In this document: positions 1-8,240 of the stretch, piece by piece
Position numbering within the stretch: position 1 is the stretch's first letter
Layout: each line of letters starts with the position of its first letter
Assembly: GCF_014646515.1 (NCBI RefSeq)
Contig: NZ_BMNK01000002.1
Span: 579,343 to 643,342 of the forward strand
Length of the DNA stretch: 64,000 nt
Direction of reading: 5' to 3'
Origin: Nonomuraea glycinis
Lineage (GTDB): Bacteria > Actinomycetota > Actinomycetes > Streptosporangiales > Streptosporangiaceae
Notes under the pieces: generated by a model
Databases searched by the model: none
What the model saw: the letters and a program-made list of their open reading frames with translations, nothing else
Told to the model about the DNA's origin: nothing
Translations under genes and position numbers: made by a program

Positions 1-118
1 CGGGCGCCGAGGCCTTGACCGGTCCGGCGTAGTAGGCGAAGTTGCCGGAGTCGGTCTTCCTGGCGCTGCCCTGGACCTCCAGGTAGGCGGAGGTGGCGGT
101 GGCCTGGCCGAGCGAGGT
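1..118. repeat. direct repeat copy 1 (identical to 1475-1592)
   Basis: These 118 bases match 1475-1592 base for base on inspection. Weaker similarity continues to about 240 (matching about 1714). Both copies encode the SapA-like C-terminal module of adjacent murein hydrolase genes. The copy probably continues past the left edge of the window. Confidence 0.93.
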
Positions 119-1321
119 GAGCTTCATCGTGGCCACGCAGTTCTGGCCGTTGCCGGTGTTGTAGAGCAGGTAGACCTTGCCCGCCGTGCCGAGGGCGGCC
201 GAGTCGATCACCTTGAAGCCGCTGCCGCAGACCTCCTCGGGGGTGTGCGGGTTGGTGCCGCCGCCGGAGCCGCCGGTCACGTAGTTCATGTACGTGGTCC
301 AGTTCCAGTGCGGGCCGGGGTCGGTGTGGTCGGTGCCGGGCACCTGGACGTGGCCGACGATGTGCGTGCGGTTCTTGGGGATGCCGTACCTGTCGGCGAT
401 GTTGCGGGTCAGCGCCGCCGAGGCCCGGTACATCTGGTCGGTGAACCACGAGGCGTTGTCCACGAAGCCCTCGTGCTCGATGCCGACCGAGCGCCTGTTG
501 TAGTCGCCGGCGTGGAAGGCCCGGTCCTTCTCCCGCACCATCTGGGTGACCTGGCCGTCGGACGAGCGCACCACGTAGTGGCTGGACACCTTGGCCGCCG
601 GGTTCTGGAACCACGAGATCGTGCCCGCGTACGAGCCCTGGGCGACGTGGATGACGATCCGGTCGATCGCATCACTGGTCGGGCGGCTGGACACCGCGTA
701 TCCGGCGGCGTTCGCCGCGACCCAGCGGGCTCCCGGGTAGTCGGTGGCCGCGGCGAGCCGGCGCGGAGCCTCGGCGTACTTGCCCAGGTCGGGGTCGACG
801 GACTGCGCCTTGACCTGGACGCCTCGGGCGTCGACCCCGCCGGCCAGCGTCTCGTAGACGGCGTCGGCGTAGATCTTGGCCGTGTCGGCGGCCGCGGCGT
901 GGCTGTAGGCGGCCACCGTGGGGTACCAGGCGTCGGTGTCCTTGCGCGCGGCGGCGCTCAGTCCGAGGGCGTCGGCCTGGGCGCGCAGCACGGCCGCGCC
1001 GCCGAGCACGTTGGCGGCGTCGTCGGACTTCAGCTCGCTCACCGGCTTGGCGGTGATCTTGGCGGCTTCCTCCAGCGTGTGCGTGGCGGGGTTGCTGACC
1101 AGGTGCATGACGCCGTAGCCGCCGCTGGCGCTTGGCTCGCCGGCATGGCCGTCGAGCCGGGACTCGGCATAGGCGACCGCGACGAGCAGGTCGCGCGGCA
1201 CGTCATAGGTGGCGGCGGCCTTGGCGAAGGCGTCGGACAGCGGATTCTGCGCCGCCTGGGCGGCGTGCTGGCCGGACAGGACGAGTAACCCGGCGGTCAC
1301 GATCAGGATCTTGGCTTTCAC
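1..1321 (-). CDS. secreted SLT-like/amidase murein hydrolase with SapA-like module (3' end off window)
   Basis: The 3' end lies beyond the left edge; about 440 residues are visible. The GTG start at 1321 has GGGAG upstream. A signal peptide of about 24 residues is followed by a lysozyme/SLT-like stretch (AYAESRLDGH, then SASGGYGVMHL), matching the ES...GLMQ signature of lytic transglycosylases. Next comes an Amidase_2 domain with zinc-ligand candidates in RIVIHVAQGSYAG and TDHTDPGPHW, and a SapA-like module (VCGSGFKVIDSAALG, then TDSGNFAYYAGPV). It should cleave peptidoglycan outside the membrane: the amidase separates MurNAc from L-Ala, and the SLT-like part may cut the glycan (inferred). 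The paralogue at 55891-57396 has the same first two domains but a different C-terminal module. Transcribed in the same direction as the M23 gene at 1401-2312 but separated from it by a terminator. Confidence 0.85.
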   Translation of the reverse strand, partial: MKAKILIVTAGLLVLSGQHAAQAAQNPLSDAFAKAAATYDVPRDLLVAVAYAESRLDGHAGEPSASGGYGVMHLVSNPATHTLEEAAKITAKPVSELKSDDAANVLGGAAVLRAQADALGLSAAARKDTDAWYPTVAAYSHAAAADTAKIYADAVYETLAGGVDARGVQVKAQSVDPDLGKYAEAPRRLAAATDYPGARWVAANAAGYAVSSRPTSDAIDRIVIHVAQGSYAGTISWFQNPAAKVSSHYVVRSSDGQVTQMVREKDRAFHAGDYNRRSVGIEHEGFVDNASWFTDQMYRASAALTRNIADRYGIPKNRTHIVGHVQVPGTDHTDPGPHWNWTTYMNYVTGGSGGGTNPHTPEEVCGSGFKVIDSAALGTAGKVYLLYNTGNGQNCVATMKLTSLGQATATSAYLEVQGSARKTDSGNFAYYAGPVKASAP

Positions 1322-1356
1322 GATCCGGTGTGCTCCCTAGGACTGTTCGGAGGGGG

Positions 1357-1392
1357 GCCGCCCCGCCGGAGCTGCGGTTCCGGCGGGGCGGC
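1357..1392 (-). terminator. hairpin terminator after the M23 gene
   Basis: Perfect 14-bp stem GCCGCCCCGCCGGA (1357-1370) with its complement at 1379-1392 and an 8-nt loop. It lies just past the M23 stop codon (1401) and before the amidase start (1321). No U-tract, which is usual for actinomycete terminators. Confidence 0.8.
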
Positions 1393-1400
1393 GTGCTGCG

Positions 1401-2312
1401 TTAACTGCCGCAGTGCTCGAAGAGGCTGTCGTACGTGGACGAGCCGGCCTTGCCGCCCCACTTGACGCAGGTGCCGGGCGCCGAGGCCTTGACCGGTCCG
1501 GCGTAGTAGGCGAAGTTGCCGGAGTCGGTCTTCCTGGCGCTGCCCTGGACCTCCAGGTAGGCGGAGGTGGCGGTGGCCTGGCCGAGCGAGGTCTTCTTCA
1601 GCGTGACCACGCAGTTCTGGCCGTTGGCGGTGTTGTAGAGCAGATAGACCGTGCCGGCCGAGCCGAGCGCGGCCGAGTCGATCACGCTGAAGCCCGCGCC
1701 GCACACCTCCGTCGGCGTGTACGGGTTGGTCGCCCCGCCGCAGTTGCGCGAGGTCACCGTCTGGTTCGGATAGCCGAAGGTGGTGCCGTTGAAGACGGCC
1801 TGGCGGATGTTGCCCGGGTAGCCTTCGCCCTGCCGTACCTCGTAGTGCAGGTGGGCGCTGATGTTGTTGCCGGGCTTGCTGGTCCGGCCCACGGTGCCGA
1901 CCTTCTGGCCCTGCGACACGCTCTGGCCCGCGCTGACGGAGCGGGTGTCCAGGTGGGCGTAGTACGTGGCCCAGCCACTACCGTGGTCGATCTTGACCAG
2001 GTTGCCGAACCCGTTGGTCGAGCCCTGGTGCGCGGAGATGGCCACGGTGCCGGCCGCGGCCGCCACGACGGTGTCGCCGAGGTCGGCGTTGGCCGAGTCG
2101 CCGCGATTGAAGTCGATCTCGTACGACTGGTGCGCGCTGCTCGCGTTGGAGTTGCCCGTCCAGCTCTGCCCGCAGGGGAAGGGCAGCTGGAAGTTCGTGG
2201 CGAGAATCTGTGCCTGCTCTGACCCGACCTCCGGATCGGCGGAGGCCGTCGAGGCCGTTCCGAGGCTGGCCAACAGGGCGATGCCCGCGACCAATGCGCC
2301 GCTGAACCTCAT
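1401..2312 (-). CDS. secreted M23 peptidase with SapA-like C-terminal module
   Basis: 303 aa from the ATG at 2312, which has AAAGGA about 8 nt upstream; an upstream in-frame start would add 26 residues ahead of the signal peptide. A signal peptide of about 25 residues (ends ASTASA) precedes an M23 metalloendopeptidase domain with probable zinc ligands H61, D67 and the HLH motif at 154-156. It cuts peptide cross-bridges of peptidoglycan. Residues from about 225 form a four-cysteine SapA-like module (spore-associated protein A family), shared with the next gene and partly identical to it at DNA level. Divergent from the AfsR-like regulator at 2426. Confidence 0.88.
   Translation of the reverse strand: MRFSGALVAGIALLASLGTASTASADPEVGSEQAQILATNFQLPFPCGQSWTGNSNASSAHQSYEIDFNRGDSANADLGDTVVAAAAGTVAISAHQGSTNGFGNLVKIDHGSGWATYYAHLDTRSVSAGQSVSQGQKVGTVGRTSKPGNNISAHLHYEVRQGEGYPGNIRQAVFNGTTFGYPNQTVTSRNCGGATNPYTPTEVCGAGFSVIDSAALGSAGTVYLLYNTANGQNCVVTLKKTSLGQATATSAYLEVQGSARKTDSGNFAYYAGPVKASAPGTCVKWGGKAGSSTYDSLFEHCGS
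1475..1592. repeat. direct repeat copy 2 (identical to 1-118)
   Basis: Second copy of the 118-bp identical block, inside the SapA-like module of the M23 gene. Identity ends at 1593, where the copies diverge to GTC versus GTG and then differ at scattered positions. Confidence 0.93.
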
Positions 2313-2336
2313 GAGGGTGATCCTTTCGGGAGGGAT

Positions 2337-2350
2337 CTCTGGCACCAGAG
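2337..2350. promoter_or_regulatory. inverted repeat in divergent M23/AfsR-like promoter region
   Basis: CTCTGG-CA-CCAGAG, a 14-bp inverted repeat 24 bp upstream of the M23 start codon and within the 113-bp gap to the divergent regulator. A candidate operator; which protein binds it cannot be told from sequence. Confidence 0.35.
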
Positions 2351-2425
2351 TCCGGATAAGCCGCACAGAAAACGTCCAGAACCGGTACAAAAAGCTGTCA
2401 GGCCTCCAAAAGGAGCTGGTGCGTC

Positions 2426-5107
2426 ATGACGGTTACCTTTCATGTGCTAGGACCGCTGGAAGTCCGGTCGGCGGGGCGAGCCGTCCGCGTCTCCGGCAGG
2501 AAGCCCAAGCTGCTGCTCGCCACGCTGCTCCTCGACGCCGGCCGGGTGGTCAGCGCCGACCAGCTGGTGGAGGTGCTCTGGCCGCGGTGCGCGCCGCGCT
2601 CCGCCCAGGCCAACCTGCGCACCTACGTCAGCTCGCTGCGGTCCGACCTGGCCGGCGCCGACTCCGGTCCCCTGCTGCGCGGCGACGGCTCCGGCTACGC
2701 CATCGACGTGCCGGACGGCGCCCTCGACCTGCTGGCCTTCGAGGACCTGGCGGCCCAGGCCCGCTACGCCGACGCGCTCGCGCTCTGGCGGGGCGCGCCC
2801 CTGGCCGACCTGCCCGGCCACCCCCTGTGGGACCGCCGCCTCGAACCGCTGCAGGAGCTGCGCTTATACGCCGCCGAGCGGCTCATCGGCCAGCGCGTCG
2901 AACGAGGGGACCACGCCGGCGCGGTCAGCGAACTGCGCGCCCTGCTGACCGAGCACCCGTACCGGGAGGATCTGTGGAGCAGGCTGCTGCTCGCCCTGCA
3001 CGGCGGCGGCAGGAAGGCCGAGGCGCTGCGGGCCTACGCCGCCGTCCGCGCCCGGCTGGTGGACGAGCTCGGCGTCGAGCCCGGCGCGGAGCTGCGCCGG
3101 GCCTACGAGACGATCCTCACCGACGAGGCCCCGCCGCCCGTGCCGCACCAGCTTCCCCCGGACGTGCCCGACTTCACCGGCCGGAGCGAGGAGCTGGCCG
3201 CGCTGGCCCGGCCCTTCACCATCGCGGTGATCTCCGGAGCGCCGGGCGCGGGCAAGTCCACCCTCGCCGTGCACGCCGCGCACGCCCTGCGCGGCCGCTT
3301 CCCCGCCGGACAGCTCTACCTCGACCTCGACGGCAAGGAACCGGCCGAGCTGCTGGCCGAGGCGCTGCGCGCGCTCGGCGTCGAGAGCCCGCCGGCCACG
3401 CTGCACGAGCGCTCGGCCCTGCTGCGCTCGCTGCTCGCCGAGCAGCCGATGCTGCTGCTGCTCGACAAGGCCCTGGACGCGGACCAGGTACGGCCACTGC
3501 TTCCGGGCAACGACTGCGCGGTGATCGTCACCAGCAGGCGGCGGATCACCGAGCTGCCCGGCGCCCTGCAGATCGACCTCGGCGAGCTGCCGACCCAGGA
3601 GGCGCTGCTGCTGCTCGGCCGGATCGCGGGCGCCGACCGGGTGGCCCGCGAGCACGAGGAGGCCCTGGCCATCGTGACCGCCTGCGGGCGGCTGCCACTG
3701 GCGCTCAGGAGCGTCGGCGCCCGCCTGGCGGGCCGGCCCGGCTGGTCACTGGCGGTCCTCAGGCAGCGACTCGCCGACGACCGGCTCGGCGAGCTCAAGG
3801 AGGTACGGGCCAGCCTCGACCGCAGCTACCGCTACTTACCGGACGAGGCGGCCAGCACTCTCGGCACTCTCGGCCTGCTCGGCGGGTCCGCCCAGCCGGG
3901 CTGGGTGGTCGGCCCCGCGCTCGACCGGCACCGCGCCGACGACGTCACCGACCTGCTGGTCGATGTGAACCTGCTGGAGCTGGTCGGCACCGACCCGGTG
4001 GGTCAGCCGCGCTACCGGCTGCCCGACCTGATCCGCCGGCACGCCGTCGGCCGCGAGCCCGACCGGGCCGGCCTGGCCAGGGTGCTGGCCGCCTGGACCG
4101 CGACCACCGAACACGCCATGGAACGCCTGCCGACCACGGTCTTCAGCCTCACCACGGCGGTCGTGCCCCGCTGGCGGCTGCCCGAGACCACGCTGGAACG
4201 ACTGACCTCGGACCCGCTGTCCTGGTTCGACGCCGAGCACGAGGCGCTCGCCGGGGCGGTCGGCGTGGCGGCGCAGGCAGGGCTGGCCGCCTCGGCCTGG
4301 GGACTGGCCGCCGCCATGGTCCCGTACCTCGATCTGCACTGCCACCTGGACACCTGGCAGCGCACGCACACCGTCGCGCTGGCCGCCGCCCGCGCGGCGG
4401 GCGACACCTACGGCGAGGCCGCCATGCTCAGGGGCCTGGCCCAGGTCGCCCTCTACCAGGACCGGTACGAGGAGGCCGCCGCCGGCTTCACCCTCTCCCG
4501 GCGGCTGTTCCGTGAGCTGGGCGACACCAGGGCGGAGGCCACCTCGGTCTGCGGGCTGGGCGCGGTCAGCCAGTTCAGTGGTGGCCAGGCCCGCTCGCTC
4601 GGCCACTTCAGGCAGGCCCTGGCCATGTTCCTGGCGGCTGGTGACCAGCACGGCGAGGCCTTCGCCCGGCAGGCGATCGGCCGTGCCTGCCTGAAGTCCG
4701 GCGACCTGGCGCAGGCGTCGGAGTCGCTCGGCCAGGCCATGCGGCTGGCGCAGGAGCTCGGCGACGCGCACCGCGAGGGCTGCGTCTGCCTCCAGATGGG
4801 CAACCTGCACCAGGCCATGTCCTTCCACCGGCACGCGCTGGAGATCTTCGAGTCGCTCGGCGACCGGCACTGCGGGGCGTACGCGCTGCAGAGCCTGGCC
4901 GGGCTGCAGGTGGCGCGCGGCGAGCTGGCGCCGGCCTCCGCCGGGCTGGAACGCTCGCTACTGGTCTTCCAGGAGCTGGGGGACCGCAGCGGCGAGGCCT
5001 CGACCACCCAGCTGCTGGGGGAGCTGCACCACTCGGCCGGCCGTACCGGACTGGCCCTCGACTACCTCAAACAAGCCAGCGAGCTGCGCCGCGCACTGCC
5101 CGTGTGA
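2426..5107 (+). CDS. AfsR/SARP-family regulator (BTAD, NB-ARC, TPR)
   Basis: 893 aa. ATG with AAAGGAG 11 nt upstream. Residues 1-95 form an OmpR-like winged helix (FHVLGPLEVRSAGRAV), about 95-240 the bacterial transcriptional activation domain (ends DELGVEPGAELRRAYETIL), then an NB-ARC type NTPase with P-loop ISGAPGAGKSTLA near 270-280. From about 600 on, TPR-like helices (EAAAGFTLSRRLFRELGD and similar units). AfsR-type proteins activate secondary-metabolism or developmental genes, with the NTPase and TPR parts acting as a sensor switch. It is divergent from the M23 gene and convergent with the NERD-pseudokinase gene. The target is unknown; no biosynthetic cluster adjoins it. Confidence 0.9.
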   Translation: MTVTFHVLGPLEVRSAGRAVRVSGRKPKLLLATLLLDAGRVVSADQLVEVLWPRCAPRSAQANLRTYVSSLRSDLAGADSGPLLRGDGSGYAIDVPDGALDLLAFEDLAAQARYADALALWRGAPLADLPGHPLWDRRLEPLQELRLYAAERLIGQRVERGDHAGAVSELRALLTEHPYREDLWSRLLLALHGGGRKAEALRAYAAVRARLVDELGVEPGAELRRAYETILTDEAPPPVPHQLPPDVPDFTGRSEELAALARPFTIAVISGAPGAGKSTLAVHAAHALRGRFPAGQLYLDLDGKEPAELLAEALRALGVESPPATLHERSALLRSLLAEQPMLLLLDKALDADQVRPLLPGNDCAVIVTSRRRITELPGALQIDLGELPTQEALLLLGRIAGADRVAREHEEALAIVTACGRLPLALRSVGARLAGRPGWSLAVLRQRLADDRLGELKEVRASLDRSYRYLPDEAASTLGTLGLLGGSAQPGWVVGPALDRHRADDVTDLLVDVNLLELVGTDPVGQPRYRLPDLIRRHAVGREPDRAGLARVLAAWTATTEHAMERLPTTVFSLTTAVVPRWRLPETTLERLTSDPLSWFDAEHEALAGAVGVAAQAGLAASAWGLAAAMVPYLDLHCHLDTWQRTHTVALAAARAAGDTYGEAAMLRGLAQVALYQDRYEEAAAGFTLSRRLFRELGDTRAEATSVCGLGAVSQFSGGQARSLGHFRQALAMFLAAGDQHGEAFARQAIGRACLKSGDLAQASESLGQAMRLAQELGDAHREGCVCLQMGNLHQAMSFHRHALEIFESLGDRHCGAYALQSLAGLQVARGELAPASAGLERSLLVFQELGDRSGEASTTQLLGELHHSAGRTGLALDYLKQASELRRALPV

Positions 5108-5147
5108 GCTACGCCCTCGCTTCGAACAAGCCTGTGAGCTATGCCCT
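5103..5147. repeat. 30-bp-period direct repeat across two convergent stop codons
   Basis: TGTGAGCTACGCCCT (5103-5117) recurs as TGTGAGCTATGCCCT (5133-5147). The first copy holds the TGA of the AfsR-like gene; the second holds the reverse-strand TAG of the NERD-pseudokinase gene. Confidence 0.75.
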
Positions 5148-6485
5148 GGACGTCAGGCGGCGCAGCAGGCGTCTGAACGGGGACTCCTGAACCGCCGCAC
5201 CCTGGAGGGCGGCCAGGGACTCGGCGGCGCTCGGGCGCTTGGCCGGGGCGTGGTCGAGCATCCGGCGCACCACCTCGGGCACATCGGGGCCGTGCGCGTC
5301 GGCGCTGGTCGGCAGCTCGCCGGTGAGCAGCTGGTAGGCGATCACCCCGGCGGAGTAGACGTCGGAGGCGGCGGTCATCCGGTCGGGCCGCTCCTGGCAC
5401 TCGGGCGCGACATAGTGGGCGTCGAGGATGTTGTGCAGCTCGTGGGCGACCGTGTAGTCGCGCGGGCCGGGCTTGGCGTAGTCGAAGCCGGTGAGCACCG
5501 CGTGCCCGTCGTCGGTCACCAGCACGCTGGCCGGGGTGAGCGCGCGGTGGACGACGCCGTGCGCGTGCGCGTGGGCCAGGCCGCTGAGCAGGTCCTGGAT
5601 CACGCTCAGCCGCACCCCCTCGCCCAGGCGCAGGTGCAGCGCCTGGCCGTGCACGTCGTCGAGCACCAGCACGAACCGGCTCTCGTCGTCGATGGCGAAG
5701 AAGTCACGCGAGCGCACCACGCACGGGTGCGGGGGGATCCTGGCCAGCGTCTGGTAGGCGTTGGCGATCCGCTGCCGCTCCGCGGCCCGCCCGGCCTGGT
5801 CGGCCAGCGGGTCGGCCTGGTAGACGCGCAGCAGCACGGTCTCGCTGCCGGGCAGGGTGACGTTGAAGGCGCGGTATTCGGTGGTCTTGGCGTCGCCGCC
5901 GAGCCGCTCCTGGACCTCCCAGTTGCCGAACCTGGGGGGCGCGGTGCTGCGCCGCACGGTCTGGTTGAGCGCGTCGAGAATGGCCGTCATGTACGGCCTG
6001 GCGTCGGGGCTGCACCCCCGTCTGACCCGGGAGACGTCGCTCAGCGTGGTGATGAGCCGGGGCAGGTCGGTGACGTTGGCGACGTCGCGTCCCGCCGGGT
6101 CGACGAGCTCGGCGTCGGGTGCGGTGAGCACCACCAGGCTGTCGACGTAGACCCGTTCGAGCTGGGTGGCCCTGGAGACGAGCAGGCCCTTGAGCGCCTT
6201 GGCGGTGCCGCGCAACTTGGTCGCGGGAGAGCCGAACGCCTCCCTGCGGGAGGGGAACCAGCGCGACCCCGACACCTCGATGCGGCCCCGGTTGCCCTTG
6301 ACGTCCACGAGCACGAGCGAGTGCCCGGTCAGCACGAGCAGGTCGACCTCGAAGACGTCCTCGCCGCGCGGAACCTCGACGTTGTGCAGCAGCAGCCACT
6401 CGGCCGGCGCCTGATCCCGCAGATGGGAGATCACCCGCCGCTCGGCGTCGTTGACCGGAGGTCCACCGCCGACGATCTCTGCCAT
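5139..6485 (-). CDS. NERD domain fused to a protein kinase-like (pseudokinase) domain
   Basis: 448 aa from the ATG at 6485 (GAGGA upstream). Residues about 10-125 form a NERD nuclease-related domain (VNDAERRVISHL, then FEVDLLVLTGHSLVLVDVKG, with the acidic/lysine D...VKG core). Residues about 195-430 have a Ser/Thr kinase fold, with the later APE and DVYSAGVIAYQLLTG landmarks present. The catalytic HRD is HRA (A315) and the DFG is GFD (333-335), so phosphotransfer is unlikely. NERD-kinase proteins are known, some in defence systems such as PglW of BREX, but no partner defence genes are here. Divergent from the DJ-1 gene with 61 bp between starts. Function unknown. Confidence 0.85.
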   Translation of the reverse strand: MAEIVGGGPPVNDAERRVISHLRDQAPAEWLLLHNVEVPRGEDVFEVDLLVLTGHSLVLVDVKGNRGRIEVSGSRWFPSRREAFGSPATKLRGTAKALKGLLVSRATQLERVYVDSLVVLTAPDAELVDPAGRDVANVTDLPRLITTLSDVSRVRRGCSPDARPYMTAILDALNQTVRRSTAPPRFGNWEVQERLGGDAKTTEYRAFNVTLPGSETVLLRVYQADPLADQAGRAAERQRIANAYQTLARIPPHPCVVRSRDFFAIDDESRFVLVLDDVHGQALHLRLGEGVRLSVIQDLLSGLAHAHAHGVVHRALTPASVLVTDDGHAVLTGFDYAKPGPRDYTVAHELHNILDAHYVAPECQERPDRMTAASDVYSAGVIAYQLLTGELPTSADAHGPDVPEVVRRMLDHAPAKRPSAAESLAALQGAAVQESPFRRLLRRLTSRA

Positions 6486-6511
6486 GGGCTCTATCCTCGC
6501 ACGGGAATGGA

Positions 6512-6546
6512 TTGACAACATGCTGTCGTGATGACAACATACTGTC
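6512..6546 (+). promoter_or_regulatory. leaderless promoter of the DJ-1/MarR operon
   Basis: TTGACA (6512-6517), a 17-bp spacer, then CAACAT (6535-6540) as -10. The expected start point 7 nt later is the A of the ATG at 6547, and there is no ribosome-binding site, so the transcript is probably leaderless. Confidence 0.7.
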
Positions 6547-6550
6547 ATGA
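6513..6550. promoter_or_regulatory. two tandem 19-bp palindromic operators (probable MarR sites)
   Basis: TGACAACATGCTGTCGTGA (6513-6531) is followed directly by TGACAACATACTGTCATGA (6532-6550); the copies differ at two positions. Each contains TGACA-N6-TGTCR dyad arms, the size of a MarR-dimer site. They overlap the -35, the -10 and the start codon of the operon that encodes a MarR protein, so autorepression is the simplest reading. Confidence 0.75.
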
Positions 6551-7173
6551 GCACATCGAAGAAGACGGTCCATGTCGGCGTTTACGACACCATGGCCGAC
6601 TGGGAGGTCGGGCACGCGACCGCCCACCTCCGCAGCGGCCGCTTCCACCGCGAGCCGGGCGGCTACGAGATCGTCACCGTGGGGCTCACCACCGAGCCGG
6701 TCACCAGCATGGGCGGCCTGCGCGTCACCCCCGCCCGCGCGCTCGACCGGCTCTCGCCGCGGGACAGCGCGATGCTCATCCTGCCCGGCGCCGACCTGTG
6801 GGACGCCGGGGACGACCTGGCGCCGTTCGCCCGCAAGGCCCGTGAGTTCCTGGACGAGGGCGTCCCGGTCGCGGCCATCTGCGGCGCGGTCGCCGGACTG
6901 GCCCGCGAAGGCCTGCTCGACGAGCGCGCGCACACCAGCGCCGTCGTGCACTACCTGGCGGCCCAGGAGGGCTACGCGGGGGCCGGGCACTACCTCGACC
7001 AGGACGCGGTCACCGGCGGCGACCTGGTCACCGCCGGCCCCACCGAGCCGGTGGCCTTCGCCCGCGAGATCTTCCGCAGGCTCGACGTCTGCACGCCCGA
7101 GGTCCTCGACGCGTGGCACCGGCTGTTCGCCAGGAGCGACGGCTCGGCCTACGAGGTGCTGATGTCGGCATGA
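6547..7173 (+). CDS. DJ-1/PfpI family protein
   Basis: 208 aa. Rossmann-like DJ-1/PfpI fold with the nucleophile-elbow cysteine in VPVAAICGAVAGLAREGLLD, an upstream acidic residue (MADWEVGHA), and LILPGADLWD. Members include glyoxalases/deglycases, proteases and amidotransferase-like enzymes; the substrate here cannot be assigned. The start at 6547 is preferred over internal ATGs because a -35/-10 pair places transcription initiation on this ATG. The gene ends in an ATGA overlap with the MarR gene, so the two are co-expressed and translationally coupled. Confidence 0.88.
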   Translation: MSTSKKTVHVGVYDTMADWEVGHATAHLRSGRFHREPGGYEIVTVGLTTEPVTSMGGLRVTPARALDRLSPRDSAMLILPGADLWDAGDDLAPFARKAREFLDEGVPVAAICGAVAGLAREGLLDERAHTSAVVHYLAAQEGYAGAGHYLDQDAVTGGDLVTAGPTEPVAFAREIFRRLDVCTPEVLDAWHRLFARSDGSAYEVLMSA

Positions 7174-7616
7174 GCGAGCCGATGGCCTCGGGCGACCTGC
7201 TCTCCGGCACCGCGCTGGCCGTCTTCCGGCTCAACGGCCGGTTGCTCGAGGTCTCCGAGCGGCTGGCCCGGCCGGCCGGGCTGACGGCGGCCTGGTGGCA
7301 GGTGCTCGGCGCGGTCCTGCGCGAGCCGCTGCCCGTCGCGGGCATCGCCAGGGCCATGGGCATGACCCGCCAGGGCGTTCAGCGCATCGCCGACCTGCTG
7401 GTGGAGAAGGAGCTGGCCGAATACCTGCCCAACCCCGCGCACCGCCGGGCCAAGCTGCTCAGGCCGACCCCCGAGGGGCGCGCGGCGATCAGTGAGATCG
7501 GCCCCGCCCACCAGGAGCTGGCCGACCGGCTCGCCGCCGAATTGGGATTGCCGGCTTTCCAGGAGTCCTTGGCGGCCCTTCACCGCCTCTCTGCGGCTCT
7601 GGACCGGATCGACTGA
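7170..7616 (+). CDS. MarR-family transcriptional regulator
   Basis: 148 aa from the ATG of the ATGA overlap. Winged-helix MarR fold: LTAAWWQVLGAVLREPLPVAG, recognition-helix region ARAMGMTRQGVQRIADLLVEK, wing NPAHRRAKLLRPTPEG. Dimeric MarR proteins bind short palindromes and release on ligand or oxidation. The tandem palindromes at the start of this operon are its likely target. It probably represses itself and the DJ-1 gene, and perhaps the divergent NERD-pseudokinase gene, whose start is only 28 bp away. Confidence 0.88.
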   Translation: MSEPMASGDLLSGTALAVFRLNGRLLEVSERLARPAGLTAAWWQVLGAVLREPLPVAGIARAMGMTRQGVQRIADLLVEKELAEYLPNPAHRRAKLLRPTPEGRAAISEIGPAHQELADRLAAELGLPAFQESLAALHRLSAALDRID

Positions 7617-7928
7617 GGATACGCGCGCACGTTTCTCAAGGGCCGGTTGATCATTGTCTAACCGCAGGTGCTGGAACGGCTAGGTCATTCTCGCGGCAGA
7701 CAAAATAAATGCCTTTTCGACGGCGGCCGAGATGACGCAGATGTGTACCCGTTCAGCGGCTCGTGAAATCCGTAGGCCAAGAAAACGAGGCGGCTCCTTG
7801 ACCCCGGCCTGAGCAGAACAGGTTGCGGTTCCACGCCACTGCCGGGACAGTAATTGGCGGCACCTCACAGCCCTGCAGAAACGACTATGGCGTCGGAATA
7901 CCGCGCCGATCAATGGAGGATACAGATC
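7617..7928. other. intergenic region ahead of the first small secreted gene
   Basis: 312 bp without a convincing gene. It is less GC-rich in places (around 7700 and 7780) than the coding DNA. The last 15 bases carry the GGAGG ribosome-binding site of the next gene. It probably contains that gene's promoter; I could not fix a -35/-10 pair. Confidence 0.5.
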
Positions 7929-8198
7929 ATGATCCGTCGCATTCTCGCCGGTGCAGCCATCGTGGGCCTGGCGCTCGGCTTCTCAGCCGCCGCCGCTTCG
8001 GCGGACGTCGGCCCGAACACCTACAACGGCGGCCAGGCTGTGCTCAGCCAGTTCAGCATCGTCGACGATGTCACGGCGCTGAACGACGTCGCCAACGACT
8101 CGCTCAAGTACATCAACGTCGGTTCCATCGGCAACCTGCAGAACGTCGACCTGGACCTGCTGAACAACCAGCAGGGCAACTTCGACCACCGCCACTAA
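7929..8198 (+). CDS. small secreted protein, paralogue 1 (89 aa, unknown family)
   Basis: 89 aa; ATG with GGAGG 9 nt upstream. A signal peptide of about 25 residues (ends AAAASA) leaves a mature chain of about 64 residues starting DVGPNTYNGGQAVLSQFSIV. It is rich in Asn, Asp, Val and Leu, has no cysteine, and contains NLQNVDLDLLNNQ and a basic HRH end. The gene at 9387-9656 has exactly the same length and layout. Alternating polar/hydrophobic residues and the position next to cell-wall hydrolases suggest a surface or aerial-hypha structural protein, loosely like rodlins or chaplins, but no known family was recognised. Confidence 0.8.
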   Translation: MIRRILAGAAIVGLALGFSAAAASADVGPNTYNGGQAVLSQFSIVDDVTALNDVANDSLKYINVGSIGNLQNVDLDLLNNQQGNFDHRH

Positions 8199-8240
8199 AC
8201 GCCGGTCCGCGGCGAAAGCGCGCGGCACGTCGCGTCCAGC

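Noticed and set aside
1966..4515. 849-codon open frame on the + strand overlapping the AfsR-like gene
   Set aside because: It runs out of frame through the AfsR-like gene and is Arg/Pro/Ala-rich, typical of a high-GC shadow; the 2426 frame has family motifs and a ribosome-binding site.
7680..7913. 77-codon minus-strand frame in the 7617-7928 gap
   Set aside because: No ribosome-binding site, Arg/Cys-rich and antisense to the likely promoter of the small secreted gene.
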